Positions 41,522-49,731 of a stretch of DNA of 64,000 nt are shown here, one piece after another (position 1 is the first letter of the stretch; the number at the start of each line of letters is the position of its first letter). A program made the position numbers and the translations under genes. Source of the stretch: Holophagaceae bacterium (GTDB lineage Bacteria; Acidobacteriota; Holophagae; Holophagales; Holophagaceae); assembly GCA_021286765.1 (NCBI GenBank), contig JAJTBS010000004.1, forward strand, positions 269,965 to 333,964, written 5' to 3'. The notes under the pieces were generated by a model. The model was given only the letters and a program-made list of their open reading frames with translations, searched no databases and was not told the DNA's origin.

Positions 41522-42772
41522 ATGGATCTGGTGAACGTCAGCAGCTGGACGGGGCGGGGGACTCCCATCGAGGACCCGGGCCTCATCCGCCAGGCCATGC
41601 AGGACCTTCTCAGCCGGGAAACCGAGTTCCCCATCAAGGTGGAGGGAACCCATACCCTCCCCTACTCGTCCCGGGTCCATCACATCGACCTCAAGAAGGG
41701 CTGCATCCACCTCAAGCTCATCCGCCCCCTGCCCCATGAACTGGCCGCTGGCGCCGCCTTCGACATGGTCTTTCTCGTGGGAGACCAGCGCTACTGGGCA
41801 CCGACCACCTTCCAGGGGCGTGAGAACTACCTTCTGTACCGGTTCAGCATCCCCGCCAGGATGGCCCCCGCCGACCGCAGGCAGCACAAGCGCTACCCCT
41901 TCCGCCCCAGGGAGAAAGCCTATGTCGTGGCCCAGGATGGGGTCATCCCGGGTCATGGCATTTCCGGGCCCCTGGTCAACCTCTCCGAGGGGGGCCTGGC
42001 CTTCCGGGTGGACCGGGTCATGCGTCTGGATGACCACCTGCGGATCACCCCGGGGATGGGCTTCTTCGACCGGGGCAAGTCCTTCCCCGTGCTCAAGGTC
42101 CGGGACCTGCCGAACCTCCCCCTCTTCGAGGCCCGGGGGGTCCTGGCCAACGCCCAGGAGCGCAACGGAGGCATCATCCTTGGGCTCCAGTTCCTGGACC
42201 TCCGGGAGGCCGAGCTCCGGGAGCTCCGGGTGGTCCTGGACATCCGCGAACGCATGCTGCGAACCCCCTCCGGCCAATCCGCCGACGCCGCGCGGCCCTC
42301 CGGCCCACGGACCTCCACCCTCGCCAAGGAACCCGCCGCCCGGACCGCCCCCGCAGGCGCCCTGACCCCTGACGCCCTCCGGCTGCTGGGGCGCCGGTCC
42401 ACCCGCTTGGTTCTGGCCATGGCGGCGGGGCCCGAGCGCGACCTGGTGGCCCAGGCCCTCGCTGCAGCCGGTTATGTCCGTCAAGAGGCCCTCGAAACCC
42501 TGGAGCAGGCCCTGGCAGAGCTGCGCGCAGACCGCTACTCCAGCTATCCGCTCCTGCTCGCGGAGACCCATGCCGGAGATGGCGTCACTTTGAAGAAAAT
42601 CCAGGGCCTCCAGCGCGAGCTGGGAAGTGCCCGGGAGTGGGCCGCCGCCCTGATGGCCAAGGGGGAGGCGCCTCCCGAAACGGGGGATCCCCTGATCCGT
42701 CCCATGGCCTGGCCGGTGGCAGGCGACGCCTCCTGGCTGGGCCTTCTGGATGAACTGGCGGGACTGGATTAG
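41522..42772 (+). CDS. PilZ-domain protein (probable c-di-GMP effector)
   Basis: A 416-residue protein with an N-terminal YcgR-N-like domain (about 1-115) and a PilZ domain (about 120-240) bearing both c-di-GMP-binding motifs: RRQHKR (RxxxR type) and NLSEGG (N-x-S-x-x-G type). After an Ala/Pro linker (about 245-285), residues 290-416 form a separate alpha/beta segment, LVLAMAAGPERDLVAQALAA and onward, that could be a degenerate receiver-like fold; no phospho-acceptor Asp pattern is clear. Probably couples c-di-GMP to motility or surface behaviour. It stands alone on the plus strand opposite the signalling cluster. Confidence 0.82.
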   Translation: MDLVNVSSWTGRGTPIEDPGLIRQAMQDLLSRETEFPIKVEGTHTLPYSSRVHHIDLKKGCIHLKLIRPLPHELAAGAAFDMVFLVGDQRYWAPTTFQGRENYLLYRFSIPARMAPADRRQHKRYPFRPREKAYVVAQDGVIPGHGISGPLVNLSEGGLAFRVDRVMRLDDHLRITPGMGFFDRGKSFPVLKVRDLPNLPLFEARGVLANAQERNGGIILGLQFLDLREAELRELRVVLDIRERMLRTPSGQSADAARPSGPRTSTLAKEPAARTAPAGALTPDALRLLGRRSTRLVLAMAAGPERDLVAQALAAAGYVRQEALETLEQALAELRADRYSSYPLLLAETHAGDGVTLKKIQGLQRELGSAREWAAALMAKGEAPPETGDPLIRPMAWPVAGDASWLGLLDELAGLD

Positions 42773-42808
42773 GGCCATCACGGGTGGAAGGCCCCGCCAA
42801 GATCCGGC

Positions 42809-44851
42809 CTAGATCGGGGTAACCTTCACCAGGTTGCCGCCGCCGTCCACGCGGAGGAAGCCGTCCTCGATGCGGTTCCCGCCCCGCAGAACCGGGTCGG
42901 CGGCATCCTTGGCGAGCAGGACACCGCCCCTGGCGTTGCGGCGGACGACGCACTCTTCCAGGGTGACGTCGGAGTCCTCCATGAGCAGGAGTCCCGTGTC
43001 CCGCCCCTCGTTCAGGCTGCACCGGACCAGCAGCAGGCTGCCTCCGGGCTCCACCTGGACGCCGGCCCCGGCATTGCCCGCGACCTCACAGGCATCCAGG
43101 ACCCCCTGACCGCCGTCGGCGCAATCCACACCCACCGACCGCCCTTCGGAGAAGGCGCAGCTCCGGGCCTGGACGGTGGCCCCGTGGTGGATGAGCAGGC
43201 CCGCGCCACCATTGGCCTGCACCTGGCAGCCCTCCATGGTGGCCAGGCCCCGGTCCATGACCGATACCCCGAAGCCCGCGTTCCCGGCCACGCGGCACTG
43301 GCGGAGGACCACATTGGCCCCGGCCAGGACATGCACACCAGCACAGGCGTGATTGCCGATATCCGAGGATTCCGCGACCACCTGGCTGTGCTCGAGGGCC
43401 AGCAGGCCAGCGAAGCGGCTGTCCAGGAGGCGGCAGCCGGTGAGCTGGACCCGGCCCTCGCCTTCGACCTCCACCCCGCCCGTCTCGCCCTGCAGCGTCG
43501 AGCCCACCAGGGTCGCCTGGCCCCGTCCGTGAACCCGCAGGGCCGCGCCGGAACCCGGGCCGATGACCACGTCCTCGAGGGAGATCTGGGCCCCGGAGTC
43601 CACATCCACGCCCGTTTCCTGGAACCCCTGGATCCGGCCCCCTTCCACGCGGGCCGATCCGGACTTGACCTTCAGGACCGCTTCTCCCGCTGGCCCTTGC
43701 AGCGTGAGCCCGCGCAGGGTGATGGCCTGGGCCTGGGCGATCAGGGCCGGGCCGGTGCTGGCCTGGATGATCACCTCACCGGGCTCGCCCAGGGCCAGGA
43801 TGGACACATCTTTGTCCACCACGAGGGATTCCCGGTAGATGCCCGGCAACACGAGGATTTCGCTTCCCGCCTTGGCCTGGCGCAGCGCCACCTTCAGGCT
43901 CAGGCACTGGCCCTGCCCGCCCTTGCCGACCCGAATGCGGTGGCCCGACCCTTCGGGCTCGGGGCGCACGGGGCCGGGGACGGGGACGGGGACGGGGGCG
44001 GGGGCCGCCACAGCCGCCGGAGCCTCCGCGGGCCCCCGCAGCGCCTCCCGGATGGCAGCCCCAAGGCTTTCGGCATCCGGATAGCGATCCTGCGGCCGCT
44101 TGGCCAGGGCCTGGTCCACCACCGCGATCAGGCTCCCCGGCACATCCTTGAGGTCCGCCGGGCGGATCGGCTCAGGGGCGTGGCGGAGGATGCAGTTGAG
44201 CACCGAGGTCGTGCTCTCGCCGTGGAAGGGCTTGCGGCCCCCCGAGAGGATCTCGTACAGGATCACCCCGAGCGCGAAGATGTCGGAGCTGGCAGTGGCG
44301 GAACCCGTATCCAGATACTCCGGCGCCATGTAGCTCACCGTGCCCATCCAGACGCCGGACTGGGTGAGGCCCGAAGGCCCCATGTGGGCCACGCCGAAGT
44401 CCATGAGCTTGGCGTGAAGGCGTCTGCCCTGCCGGGTGACCAGGACGTTCGCGGGCTTGATGTCCCGGTGGACCACACTCCGGCCATGGGCGTAGCCCAA
44501 CCCGTCGCAGACCTGGGCCAGAACCTCCAGCAGGTCCGCCTTGGGGGTCTTCCCCTCCCGGATCAGGGCCTCCAGCTCATGGCCATCCAGGAACTCCATG
44601 GCCAGGTAGTGCATGCCATCGTCTTCCCCGAACTCATAGATGGTGACGACGTGGGGGTGGTTCAGCAGGGCCGCGGCCCGGGCCTCCCGCTCGAAGCGGG
44701 CCTGGGCCTCATCCCCGAAGGCGGTGCCCGCCGAGATGACCTTCAGGGCCACATCCCGGCCCAGCTTGGGATCCCGGCCCAGGTAGACCTCACCCATGGC
44801 CCCCTTGCCCAGCAGGCGAACCACTTCGAATTTGCCCAATCGCTCCCGCAT
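42809..44851 (-). CDS. Ser/Thr protein kinase fused to a parallel beta-helix domain
   Basis: A 680-residue protein. Residues 1-270 are a Hanks-type kinase: GKGAMGEVYLG, Lys37 in VALKVIS, catalytic Asp130 in VVHRDIKPAN, DFG at 151 and APEYLD. Residues 272-300 are an Ala/Pro/Val-rich linker. Residues about 310-680 form a right-handed parallel beta-helix of roughly 22-residue turns (repeated G-x-x-V/L-x-G patterns, CQVQANGGAGLLIHHGATV). There is no transmembrane helix, so unlike PknB it is cytoplasmic. The helix may serve as a platform for substrates or partners. It is last in the minus-strand regulatory block. Confidence 0.88.
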   Translation of the reverse strand: MRERLGKFEVVRLLGKGAMGEVYLGRDPKLGRDVALKVISAGTAFGDEAQARFEREARAAALLNHPHVVTIYEFGEDDGMHYLAMEFLDGHELEALIREGKTPKADLLEVLAQVCDGLGYAHGRSVVHRDIKPANVLVTRQGRRLHAKLMDFGVAHMGPSGLTQSGVWMGTVSYMAPEYLDTGSATASSDIFALGVILYEILSGGRKPFHGESTTSVLNCILRHAPEPIRPADLKDVPGSLIAVVDQALAKRPQDRYPDAESLGAAIREALRGPAEAPAAVAAPAPVPVPVPGPVRPEPEGSGHRIRVGKGGQGQCLSLKVALRQAKAGSEILVLPGIYRESLVVDKDVSILALGEPGEVIIQASTGPALIAQAQAITLRGLTLQGPAGEAVLKVKSGSARVEGGRIQGFQETGVDVDSGAQISLEDVVIGPGSGAALRVHGRGQATLVGSTLQGETGGVEVEGEGRVQLTGCRLLDSRFAGLLALEHSQVVAESSDIGNHACAGVHVLAGANVVLRQCRVAGNAGFGVSVMDRGLATMEGCQVQANGGAGLLIHHGATVQARSCAFSEGRSVGVDCADGGQGVLDACEVAGNAGAGVQVEPGGSLLLVRCSLNEGRDTGLLLMEDSDVTLEECVVRRNARGGVLLAKDAADPVLRGGNRIEDGFLRVDGGGNLVKVTPI

Positions 44852-44892
44852 GGGACCCTATCGGCCGAACCGGCGGGACCTTTCAGTTCGGA

Positions 44893-45732
44893 CTACCTGG
44901 CCTCGATGGGCATGCGCCGGAGGCGCTCCACCCGGACCGCCATGGGGGGGTGCGTGGAGAAAAGGCCCATCAGACCGCCGCCGCTCAGGGGGTTCACGAT
45001 CATCATGTGCGCCGTGGCCGGTTCGGCGGAAGCCATGGGGAGCTGCTGGTTGTAGGCCTGCAGGCGCTCCAGGGCGGAGGCCAGTATGTCGGGACGGCCG
45101 GTCAGGTGGGCGCTGTACTCGTCGGCCATGTACTCCCGGGAGCGGCTCACGGCCATCTGCAGCATGAAGGCGGCCAGCGGGCCCAGGATCATGATGGCGA
45201 TGCTGGCGACCGGGTTGGAACGGCCCTCCTCGTCCCGGGCACCGAAAAACCCCGCGAGCCGGGACAGGAACATGATGGCCTGGGCCAGCACGGCAGCCAG
45301 GCTGCCGATGAGGATGTCCCGGTGCTTGACGTGGCCGAGTTCGTGGCCGATGACCGCCTCCAGCTCGGGACGGCTGAGAATGCGCATGATCCCCTCCGTC
45401 ACCGCCACCACCGCGTGGTCCGGGTTCCGTCCGGTGGCAAAGGCATTCGGGGTGTCCTCGGGAATGATGGCGATGCGCGGCATGGGCAGGCCCGCCCGCT
45501 GGGCCAGGTTGGCCACGATGGCGTGCAGCTCCGGTGCCTGGGCCTGGGAAACCGGCTGGGCGCCGTAGCTGGCCAGCACGATCTTGTCGGAGAAGAAGTA
45601 GCTCACGCCATTCATGACCAGGCCGAGAGCCAGCGCCAGCGCCATGCCGGATTCCCCGCCAATCATGCCGCCGATCCACACCAGCAGGCCGGTCATGGCC
45701 ACGATGATGAGAAGGGTCTTGGTCTGGTTCAT
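44893..45732 (-). CDS. htpX: Membrane metalloprotease HtpX
   Basis: A 279-residue inner-membrane zinc protease that degrades misfolded membrane proteins. The zinc site is HELGH (130-134), with Glu200 in SREYMADE as the third ligand. Two N-terminal helices (about 6-24 and 28-46) and two after the motif fit the family; NPLSGGGLMGLFSTHPP at the C-terminal side is characteristic. Length close to E. coli HtpX (293). GGAGG precedes the ATG. It sits between the phosphatase and the kinase genes on one strand, which is an odd neighbourhood for htpX. Confidence 0.95.
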   Translation of the reverse strand: MNQTKTLLIIVAMTGLLVWIGGMIGGESGMALALALGLVMNGVSYFFSDKIVLASYGAQPVSQAQAPELHAIVANLAQRAGLPMPRIAIIPEDTPNAFATGRNPDHAVVAVTEGIMRILSRPELEAVIGHELGHVKHRDILIGSLAAVLAQAIMFLSRLAGFFGARDEEGRSNPVASIAIMILGPLAAFMLQMAVSRSREYMADEYSAHLTGRPDILASALERLQAYNQQLPMASAEPATAHMMIVNPLSGGGLMGLFSTHPPMAVRVERLRRMPIEAR

Positions 45733-45777
45733 GCGGCGGCCTCCAGATACCAGGATACGAAACGGCTCAAGGGCCGT

Positions 45778-47346
45778 TCAGCCCATGCGTTTGATGACGA
45801 CGAGCGTCACGTCATCCCGGAACTTGCCCTCGCCGAGGTGCTGGAAGGCCTCCACCAGCAGGGCCTCGAACAGGTCGTCTGCGCCGGCCTCAGGCCGTCT
45901 CAGGACCACTTCCGCCAGGGGGCCGTCGCCCAGTTCCTCCCCGGCGGCGTTCTCGGCCTCGACCAGTCCATCCGTGAAGATCACCAGAACATCGCCCCGG
46001 TCCATGTGGGCCCGGCCTTCGGCGAAGGCGACGCCGGGCAGCAGGCCCACCATGGGCCCCGTGGGGGAGAGCCGCACCACCTCCCGGTTCGCCCGCACCA
46101 GGAGCGGCGGGTTGTGGCCCCCGTTCACGTAGCGCAGATCGCCATTGGCCGGGTTCAGACTGCCCGCGAACAGCGTGGTGTAGCGGTTCCGGTCCCGCAC
46201 GTCGTTCATGCGGCGGTTGACCCGCTCTGCCAGACGCCCCCAATCCGCCACCCGGTGGTCCGCCATGGCCCGGAGGAAGGCCGAGAGCTGGGTCATCATG
46301 AGCGACGCCGGCAGGCCCTTGCCCGAGATGTCCCCCACGGCGAGGTGCAGACGGTCGCCGTTGCCCTCGTCCCGGGCCATCCACAGATCATAGAGGTCGC
46401 CGCCCACCGCCTGGTAGGGCAGGTTGGCCGCCGCACACTGCCAGCCGCTGGGTTCGGGCAAGGTCTTGGGCAGCAGGCTGCGCTGGATGTTGCGGGCCAG
46501 GTCCAGGTCCTTTTCCATGCGCTCGGCCTGGATCCGCGCCTCCCGCAGCTCCAGGCTGGAGAGTTGGGAGGACGTCAGGTTCAGCAGGGTGCGCAGGAAG
46601 ACCAGGTCGTCCTCGGACAGCACGCCCACGGCCGGTTCCGCGGCGTAGGCAAAGCCGTGGCTGTGGGTCTGATCCACCAGCTCGATGGCGTGGACCAGCC
46701 CCCGGGCCTCCACCACGTGCTGGAGCTGCTCCCCCTCGAGCGACTCGGGGATGGTCCCCAGGCCCTTGGCGTGAAGCACCAGGCCCTGGGGATCCACCAC
46801 CAACAGGCGCATGATGCGGAACTCGCCCATGAGCGTGTTGGCCATGAGGCGCACCAGGTCACGCCGGGTCTCGACGGTACCCAGGTTGCGGGTCAGCTCG
46901 AAGACGGTATTGAGGCGGGACAGCTGCAGGGCCAGGGACTGGTTCTGGGAGCTGCGCCAGGCCTCGGCCCGCCGCCAGGCCAGGAGCGGCGCGCTGATGG
47001 AGAGGAGGAGGGGGACCGCCTCCGGGAGGGTGGCGGCGCGGAGGACCAGATGCCCGTAGAGCTCATCCCCGTACTGCCAGGGCCGCACCTGCCACCCGTC
47101 CCCGGGATGGGTCGGGAAGGCCGGGGCGGCGCCGCGGAGGAACAGCCACTTCCCGCCATCCCACAGGCCACCCTGGCCGGCCTTGGCGATCCCCATGGCC
47201 GTGACGCCCACCAGGTGGACCAGGTCCTCCTCGCTGCCCTGCTGCGGGAAGGCCTCCAGGAAGTCGATGAGGGGCAGGAGCTCCTGCGCGCCCTCGGGGA
47301 TCTTCAGCGCCAGGTGGCGGAGGCGGTCGAAGGGATTGGTGGGCAT
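45778..47346 (-). CDS. SpoIIE-type PP2C phosphatase with GAF-like domain (RsbU-like)
   Basis: A 522-residue cytoplasmic phosphatase. The N-terminal 250 residues include a GAF-like sensor region, and the C-terminal domain (about 280-522) is a PPM/SpoIIE phosphatase: AVGGDLYDLW, VGDISGKGLPASLMM, NGGHNPPLLV and VIFTDGLVEAEN. Such enzymes dephosphorylate an anti-anti-sigma (STAS) protein. The genes for a STAS protein and its kinase lie immediately upstream on the same strand. The Shine-Dalgarno is weak. The signal sensed is unknown. Confidence 0.92.
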   Translation of the reverse strand: MPTNPFDRLRHLALKIPEGAQELLPLIDFLEAFPQQGSEEDLVHLVGVTAMGIAKAGQGGLWDGGKWLFLRGAAPAFPTHPGDGWQVRPWQYGDELYGHLVLRAATLPEAVPLLLSISAPLLAWRRAEAWRSSQNQSLALQLSRLNTVFELTRNLGTVETRRDLVRLMANTLMGEFRIMRLLVVDPQGLVLHAKGLGTIPESLEGEQLQHVVEARGLVHAIELVDQTHSHGFAYAAEPAVGVLSEDDLVFLRTLLNLTSSQLSSLELREARIQAERMEKDLDLARNIQRSLLPKTLPEPSGWQCAAANLPYQAVGGDLYDLWMARDEGNGDRLHLAVGDISGKGLPASLMMTQLSAFLRAMADHRVADWGRLAERVNRRMNDVRDRNRYTTLFAGSLNPANGDLRYVNGGHNPPLLVRANREVVRLSPTGPMVGLLPGVAFAEGRAHMDRGDVLVIFTDGLVEAENAAGEELGDGPLAEVVLRRPEAGADDLFEALLVEAFQHLGEGKFRDDVTLVVIKRMG

Positions 47347-47365
47347 GTCGGGTGAACCGGCTGGT

Positions 47366-47791
47366 TCAGCTGATCTTCTTGATCAGGCAGCACTCGTTGC
47401 GACCGGAGACCTCGTCCGCCTTGAACTGCACCTCGTCCATGAACCGGCTCATGAGCAGCAGCCCCAACCCGCCCTTGCGCGGGTGCTTGATGTATTCCTT
47501 GGGATCCGGCAGCACCAGCTGATCGCCGCGGATGCCGCGGCCCGAGTGCCAGATGTGGATTTCAAGGGCCTGCTCCGTGAAGCGCAGCTCCAGCTCCACG
47601 CTGTGCTCGCCCTCGCCGCCGTAGGCGTGGAGGATCACATTGGTCACCGCCTCATCCACGGCAATGCTCACCTTGGCGGCGGTGGCGTCGTCGAGACCCG
47701 CCACCAGGGAGGCGCGCTTCGCCAGGCCCGTCACCAGGTTCAGATAGCGGGTCTGGCTCGGGATGACGAGCCGGAACTGGGCGTGGTCCAT
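47366..47791 (-). CDS. Anti-sigma-factor kinase (RsbW-like HATPase)
   Basis: A 141-residue GHKL ATPase-type kinase. Motifs: SIAVDEAVTNVILHAY (N box), HSGRGI (G1 type) and HPRKGGLGLLLMSRFMDEV (G2). RsbW/SpoIIAB proteins bind and phosphorylate a STAS antagonist and may inhibit a sigma factor. The upstream GTG (47803) overlaps the Shine-Dalgarno, so the ATG at 47791 is preferred. No sigma factor gene lies nearby in the window, so the regulated target is unknown. Located between the STAS and phosphatase genes. Confidence 0.9.
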   Translation of the reverse strand: MDHAQFRLVIPSQTRYLNLVTGLAKRASLVAGLDDATAAKVSIAVDEAVTNVILHAYGGEGEHSVELELRFTEQALEIHIWHSGRGIRGDQLVLPDPKEYIKHPRKGGLGLLLMSRFMDEVQFKADEVSGRNECCLIKKIS

Positions 47792-47805
47792 CTTGGCCGC
47801 CACCC

Positions 47806-48165
47806 TCAGCCCTTCCGCTCCGGCACGGCCGCCGCCATGGCCTGGTCCTCATCCGTGAACACACGGTAGAGCTGGGTGAACCCGAGCGTGTCGAAGATGG
47901 CGAAGACATTGTCCTGCAGGTTGGAGAGCAGGATGTCGCCCCCGTGCTCCCGCACGGTCTCGATCAGGCCCATGATGGCGCCCAGGCCAGCCGAGCTGAT
48001 GTAATTGAGGTCCTTGCAGTTGAGCAGGATCAGGTAGCGGCCGTCCTGGACCAGCCCCTCCAGAGCCTCCTCGAACTCCCGGACGGTGTGGGCATTGATG
48101 AATCCGGCGGGCAGAAGCACCGCCACCTCACCGACCTGCCTTACCGCAATGGAAAGATCCGCCAT
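47806..48165 (-). CDS. STAS-domain anti-sigma-factor antagonist
   Basis: A 119-residue single STAS domain of the SpoIIAA/RsbV type. The phospho-acceptor site NYISSAGLGAI is present with the usual serine pair. It would be phosphorylated by the adjacent kinase and dephosphorylated by the SpoIIE-type phosphatase. The ATG at 48165 follows TTGGAG. First gene of the minus-strand block; the upstream intergenic space (113 bases) is shared with a divergent gene. Confidence 0.92.
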   Translation of the reverse strand: MADLSIAVRQVGEVAVLLPAGFINAHTVREFEEALEGLVQDGRYLILLNCKDLNYISSAGLGAIMGLIETVREHGGDILLSNLQDNVFAIFDTLGFTQLYRVFTDEDQAMAAAVPERKG

Positions 48166-48278
48166 CCGACAACTCCAAGGAACCTGCGCCATCGTATCGG
48201 TTCACGGGTGCAATTGCCAGCAGACGGGAAAAGGCCAGGATTGGGATACCCTTGAGTCCAACTTTTCTCGAGCCCCTG

Positions 48279-49313
48279 ATGAGCGACTCCCGCCCCGTGG
48301 ATCAGCCCCAGAACGATGCCCTCCGGACCCGTTTGGAAGCCTGGCTCAATCAGCAGAACCAGACCCTCCTTGAAGAAGTGATGGCCACCTGGCAGAACGC
48401 CCTGGGGAACTTCCATCCCAGCGAGGCCCTGCTCGCACAGCTCCGGGAGGGCGCCGGCCCGGGCGGGCAGGCCGTGACCGCCGGCCCCCTGCCTCCGGAC
48501 CTGGCACCCGGTCTGGACCTGCTGGAGGGGGCCGCCAGCCAGAGCGACCTGCTCAAGCGCCTGCTCGACGCGCTGGTCCCCCTGGCCGAACGCAGCGCCA
48601 TCTTCATCCTCAAGCAGGGCCTGGCCTCCCTCTACGCCCACCGGGGCTTCGAAGGCGAGGCGCCACGGAAGGCCGGGGCCATCGTGCCCCCCGAGGAACT
48701 CGAGGCCCTGATCCAGGGCCCCACCCGGTCCATCCGCCGCAAAGCCGCCGGCTACGCCGCCCTGCTCGGGGGCGTCAGCGCTTTCGAGGCCTCGGATGCC
48801 GCCATCTTCCCCCTCCGTCACAAGAAGCGGGCCGTGGCCCTGGTGATGGTGGACAGCGGCCTCCGCCCCACCCTGGATCACCCGGAGCAGGTGCGGGCGC
48901 TGGTGCTGGTGGCCTCCGCCATGCTGGCAGCTCTGGCCGCCGGCAAGGAGGAGGAGCATCCGCCCCAGCCACCCCGGGAATCCCACCCCAGCGCTCCCAC
49001 CCAGGTCGTGCCGGAGCCCATCGAGCCCGCCCCGCCCGTGGAATTGGATCCCCGGACCCGGGCCGCGGCCGAGCGCCTGGCCCGCGTGCTGGTGGGCGAC
49101 GTGGAGCTCTACTTCCCGGCCAAGGTCGCCTTGGCTCACACCAAGGGCAACCTCTATGGTCAGCTCCGGGATGAACTCGAAAGAAGTCGGGCCACCTTCG
49201 TGGAGCGCTTCGGCGAAGATGTCGAGGCCCGATACCGGATTTTCACCACGACGGTCATCCAGCAACTGTGCGATGGCGACGCTTCCAAGTTGGGTGCCGC
49301 CCCCTGGGCCTAG
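48279..49313 (+). CDS. Conserved hypothetical protein with GAF-like region
   Basis: A 344-residue cytoplasmic protein of no named family. The middle (about 80-200) has a GAF-like flavour (LVPLAERSAIFILKQG, GYAALLGGVSAFEASD, AVALVMVDS), a Pro-rich linker follows (about 225-255), and the last 75 residues form a compact helical domain (TRAAAERLARVLVGDVELYF, then YGQLRDELERSRATF). I have seen this C-terminal pattern attached to various regulators in Acidobacteriota-like proteins, but the role is unknown. The start is uncertain: a TTG at 48252 is in frame; the ATG was chosen despite a weak Shine-Dalgarno. Confidence 0.6.
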   Translation: MSDSRPVDQPQNDALRTRLEAWLNQQNQTLLEEVMATWQNALGNFHPSEALLAQLREGAGPGGQAVTAGPLPPDLAPGLDLLEGAASQSDLLKRLLDALVPLAERSAIFILKQGLASLYAHRGFEGEAPRKAGAIVPPEELEALIQGPTRSIRRKAAGYAALLGGVSAFEASDAAIFPLRHKKRAVALVMVDSGLRPTLDHPEQVRALVLVASAMLAALAAGKEEEHPPQPPRESHPSAPTQVVPEPIEPAPPVELDPRTRAAAERLARVLVGDVELYFPAKVALAHTKGNLYGQLRDELERSRATFVERFGEDVEARYRIFTTTVIQQLCDGDASKLGAAPWA

Positions 49314-49331
49314 GGTTGCCAATCACAAGAG

Positions 49332-49360
49332 ATGACAACCGGATCGGGATCTGGTAGAAC
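49332..49360 (+). promoter_or_regulatory. Possible promoter for the zinc-ribbon gene
   Basis: ATGACA (49332-49337) and TAGAAC (49355-49360), 17 bases apart, match five and four of six consensus bases. Predicted start near 49367, 38 bases before the ATG. Confidence 0.42.
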
Positions 49361-49404
49361 CTTGTTCCTTTGGGTTTGGACGAGGCTTTGGACGGGGATG
49401 GGCA

Positions 49405-49698
49405 ATGGCTGATCTTGGCAAGAAATTCACTTGTTTCCAGTGCGCGGCGAAATTCTATGACTTCGGGAAGCCGGAGGCCGTCTGCCCGAAGTGCGGGGCC
49501 AACCAGAAGACGGCGCCTGCCAAGCCGAAGGCCGTGAAGAAGGAGAAGAGCGTCCACGTCATCGAGGACGATTTCGCGGCGGAGCCCGAGGCGGAGAGCC
49601 TGGAGGAGACCTTCACCGAGAGCGGGGTCGCCATCGAGCGGGGCCGTGGCGAGGGCTTCGATCCCGGCGACCTGCGCATGGACGACTACGACGAGTAG
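49405..49698 (+). CDS. FYDLN-acid-type zinc-ribbon protein
   Basis: A 97-residue protein with an N-terminal four-Cys zinc ribbon, KKFTCFQCAAKFYDFG followed by CPKCGANQ, a Lys-rich middle, and an acidic C-terminus ending DDYDE. This layout matches the TIGR02300/FYDLN-acid proteins, conserved but of unknown function. A G-rich stretch precedes the ATG. The adenosine deaminase-like gene begins 33 bases downstream. Confidence 0.8.
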   Translation: MADLGKKFTCFQCAAKFYDFGKPEAVCPKCGANQKTAPAKPKAVKKEKSVHVIEDDFAAEPEAESLEETFTESGVAIERGRGEGFDPGDLRMDDYDE

Positions 49699-49731
49699 CG
49701 CTCCGACCCGGGTGAGCATAATGTCCCGTTG

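Noticed and set aside
44950..47355. Long plus-strand frame opposite htpX and the phosphatase
   Set aside because: Antisense to clearly recognised genes; no conserved motif in the predicted product.
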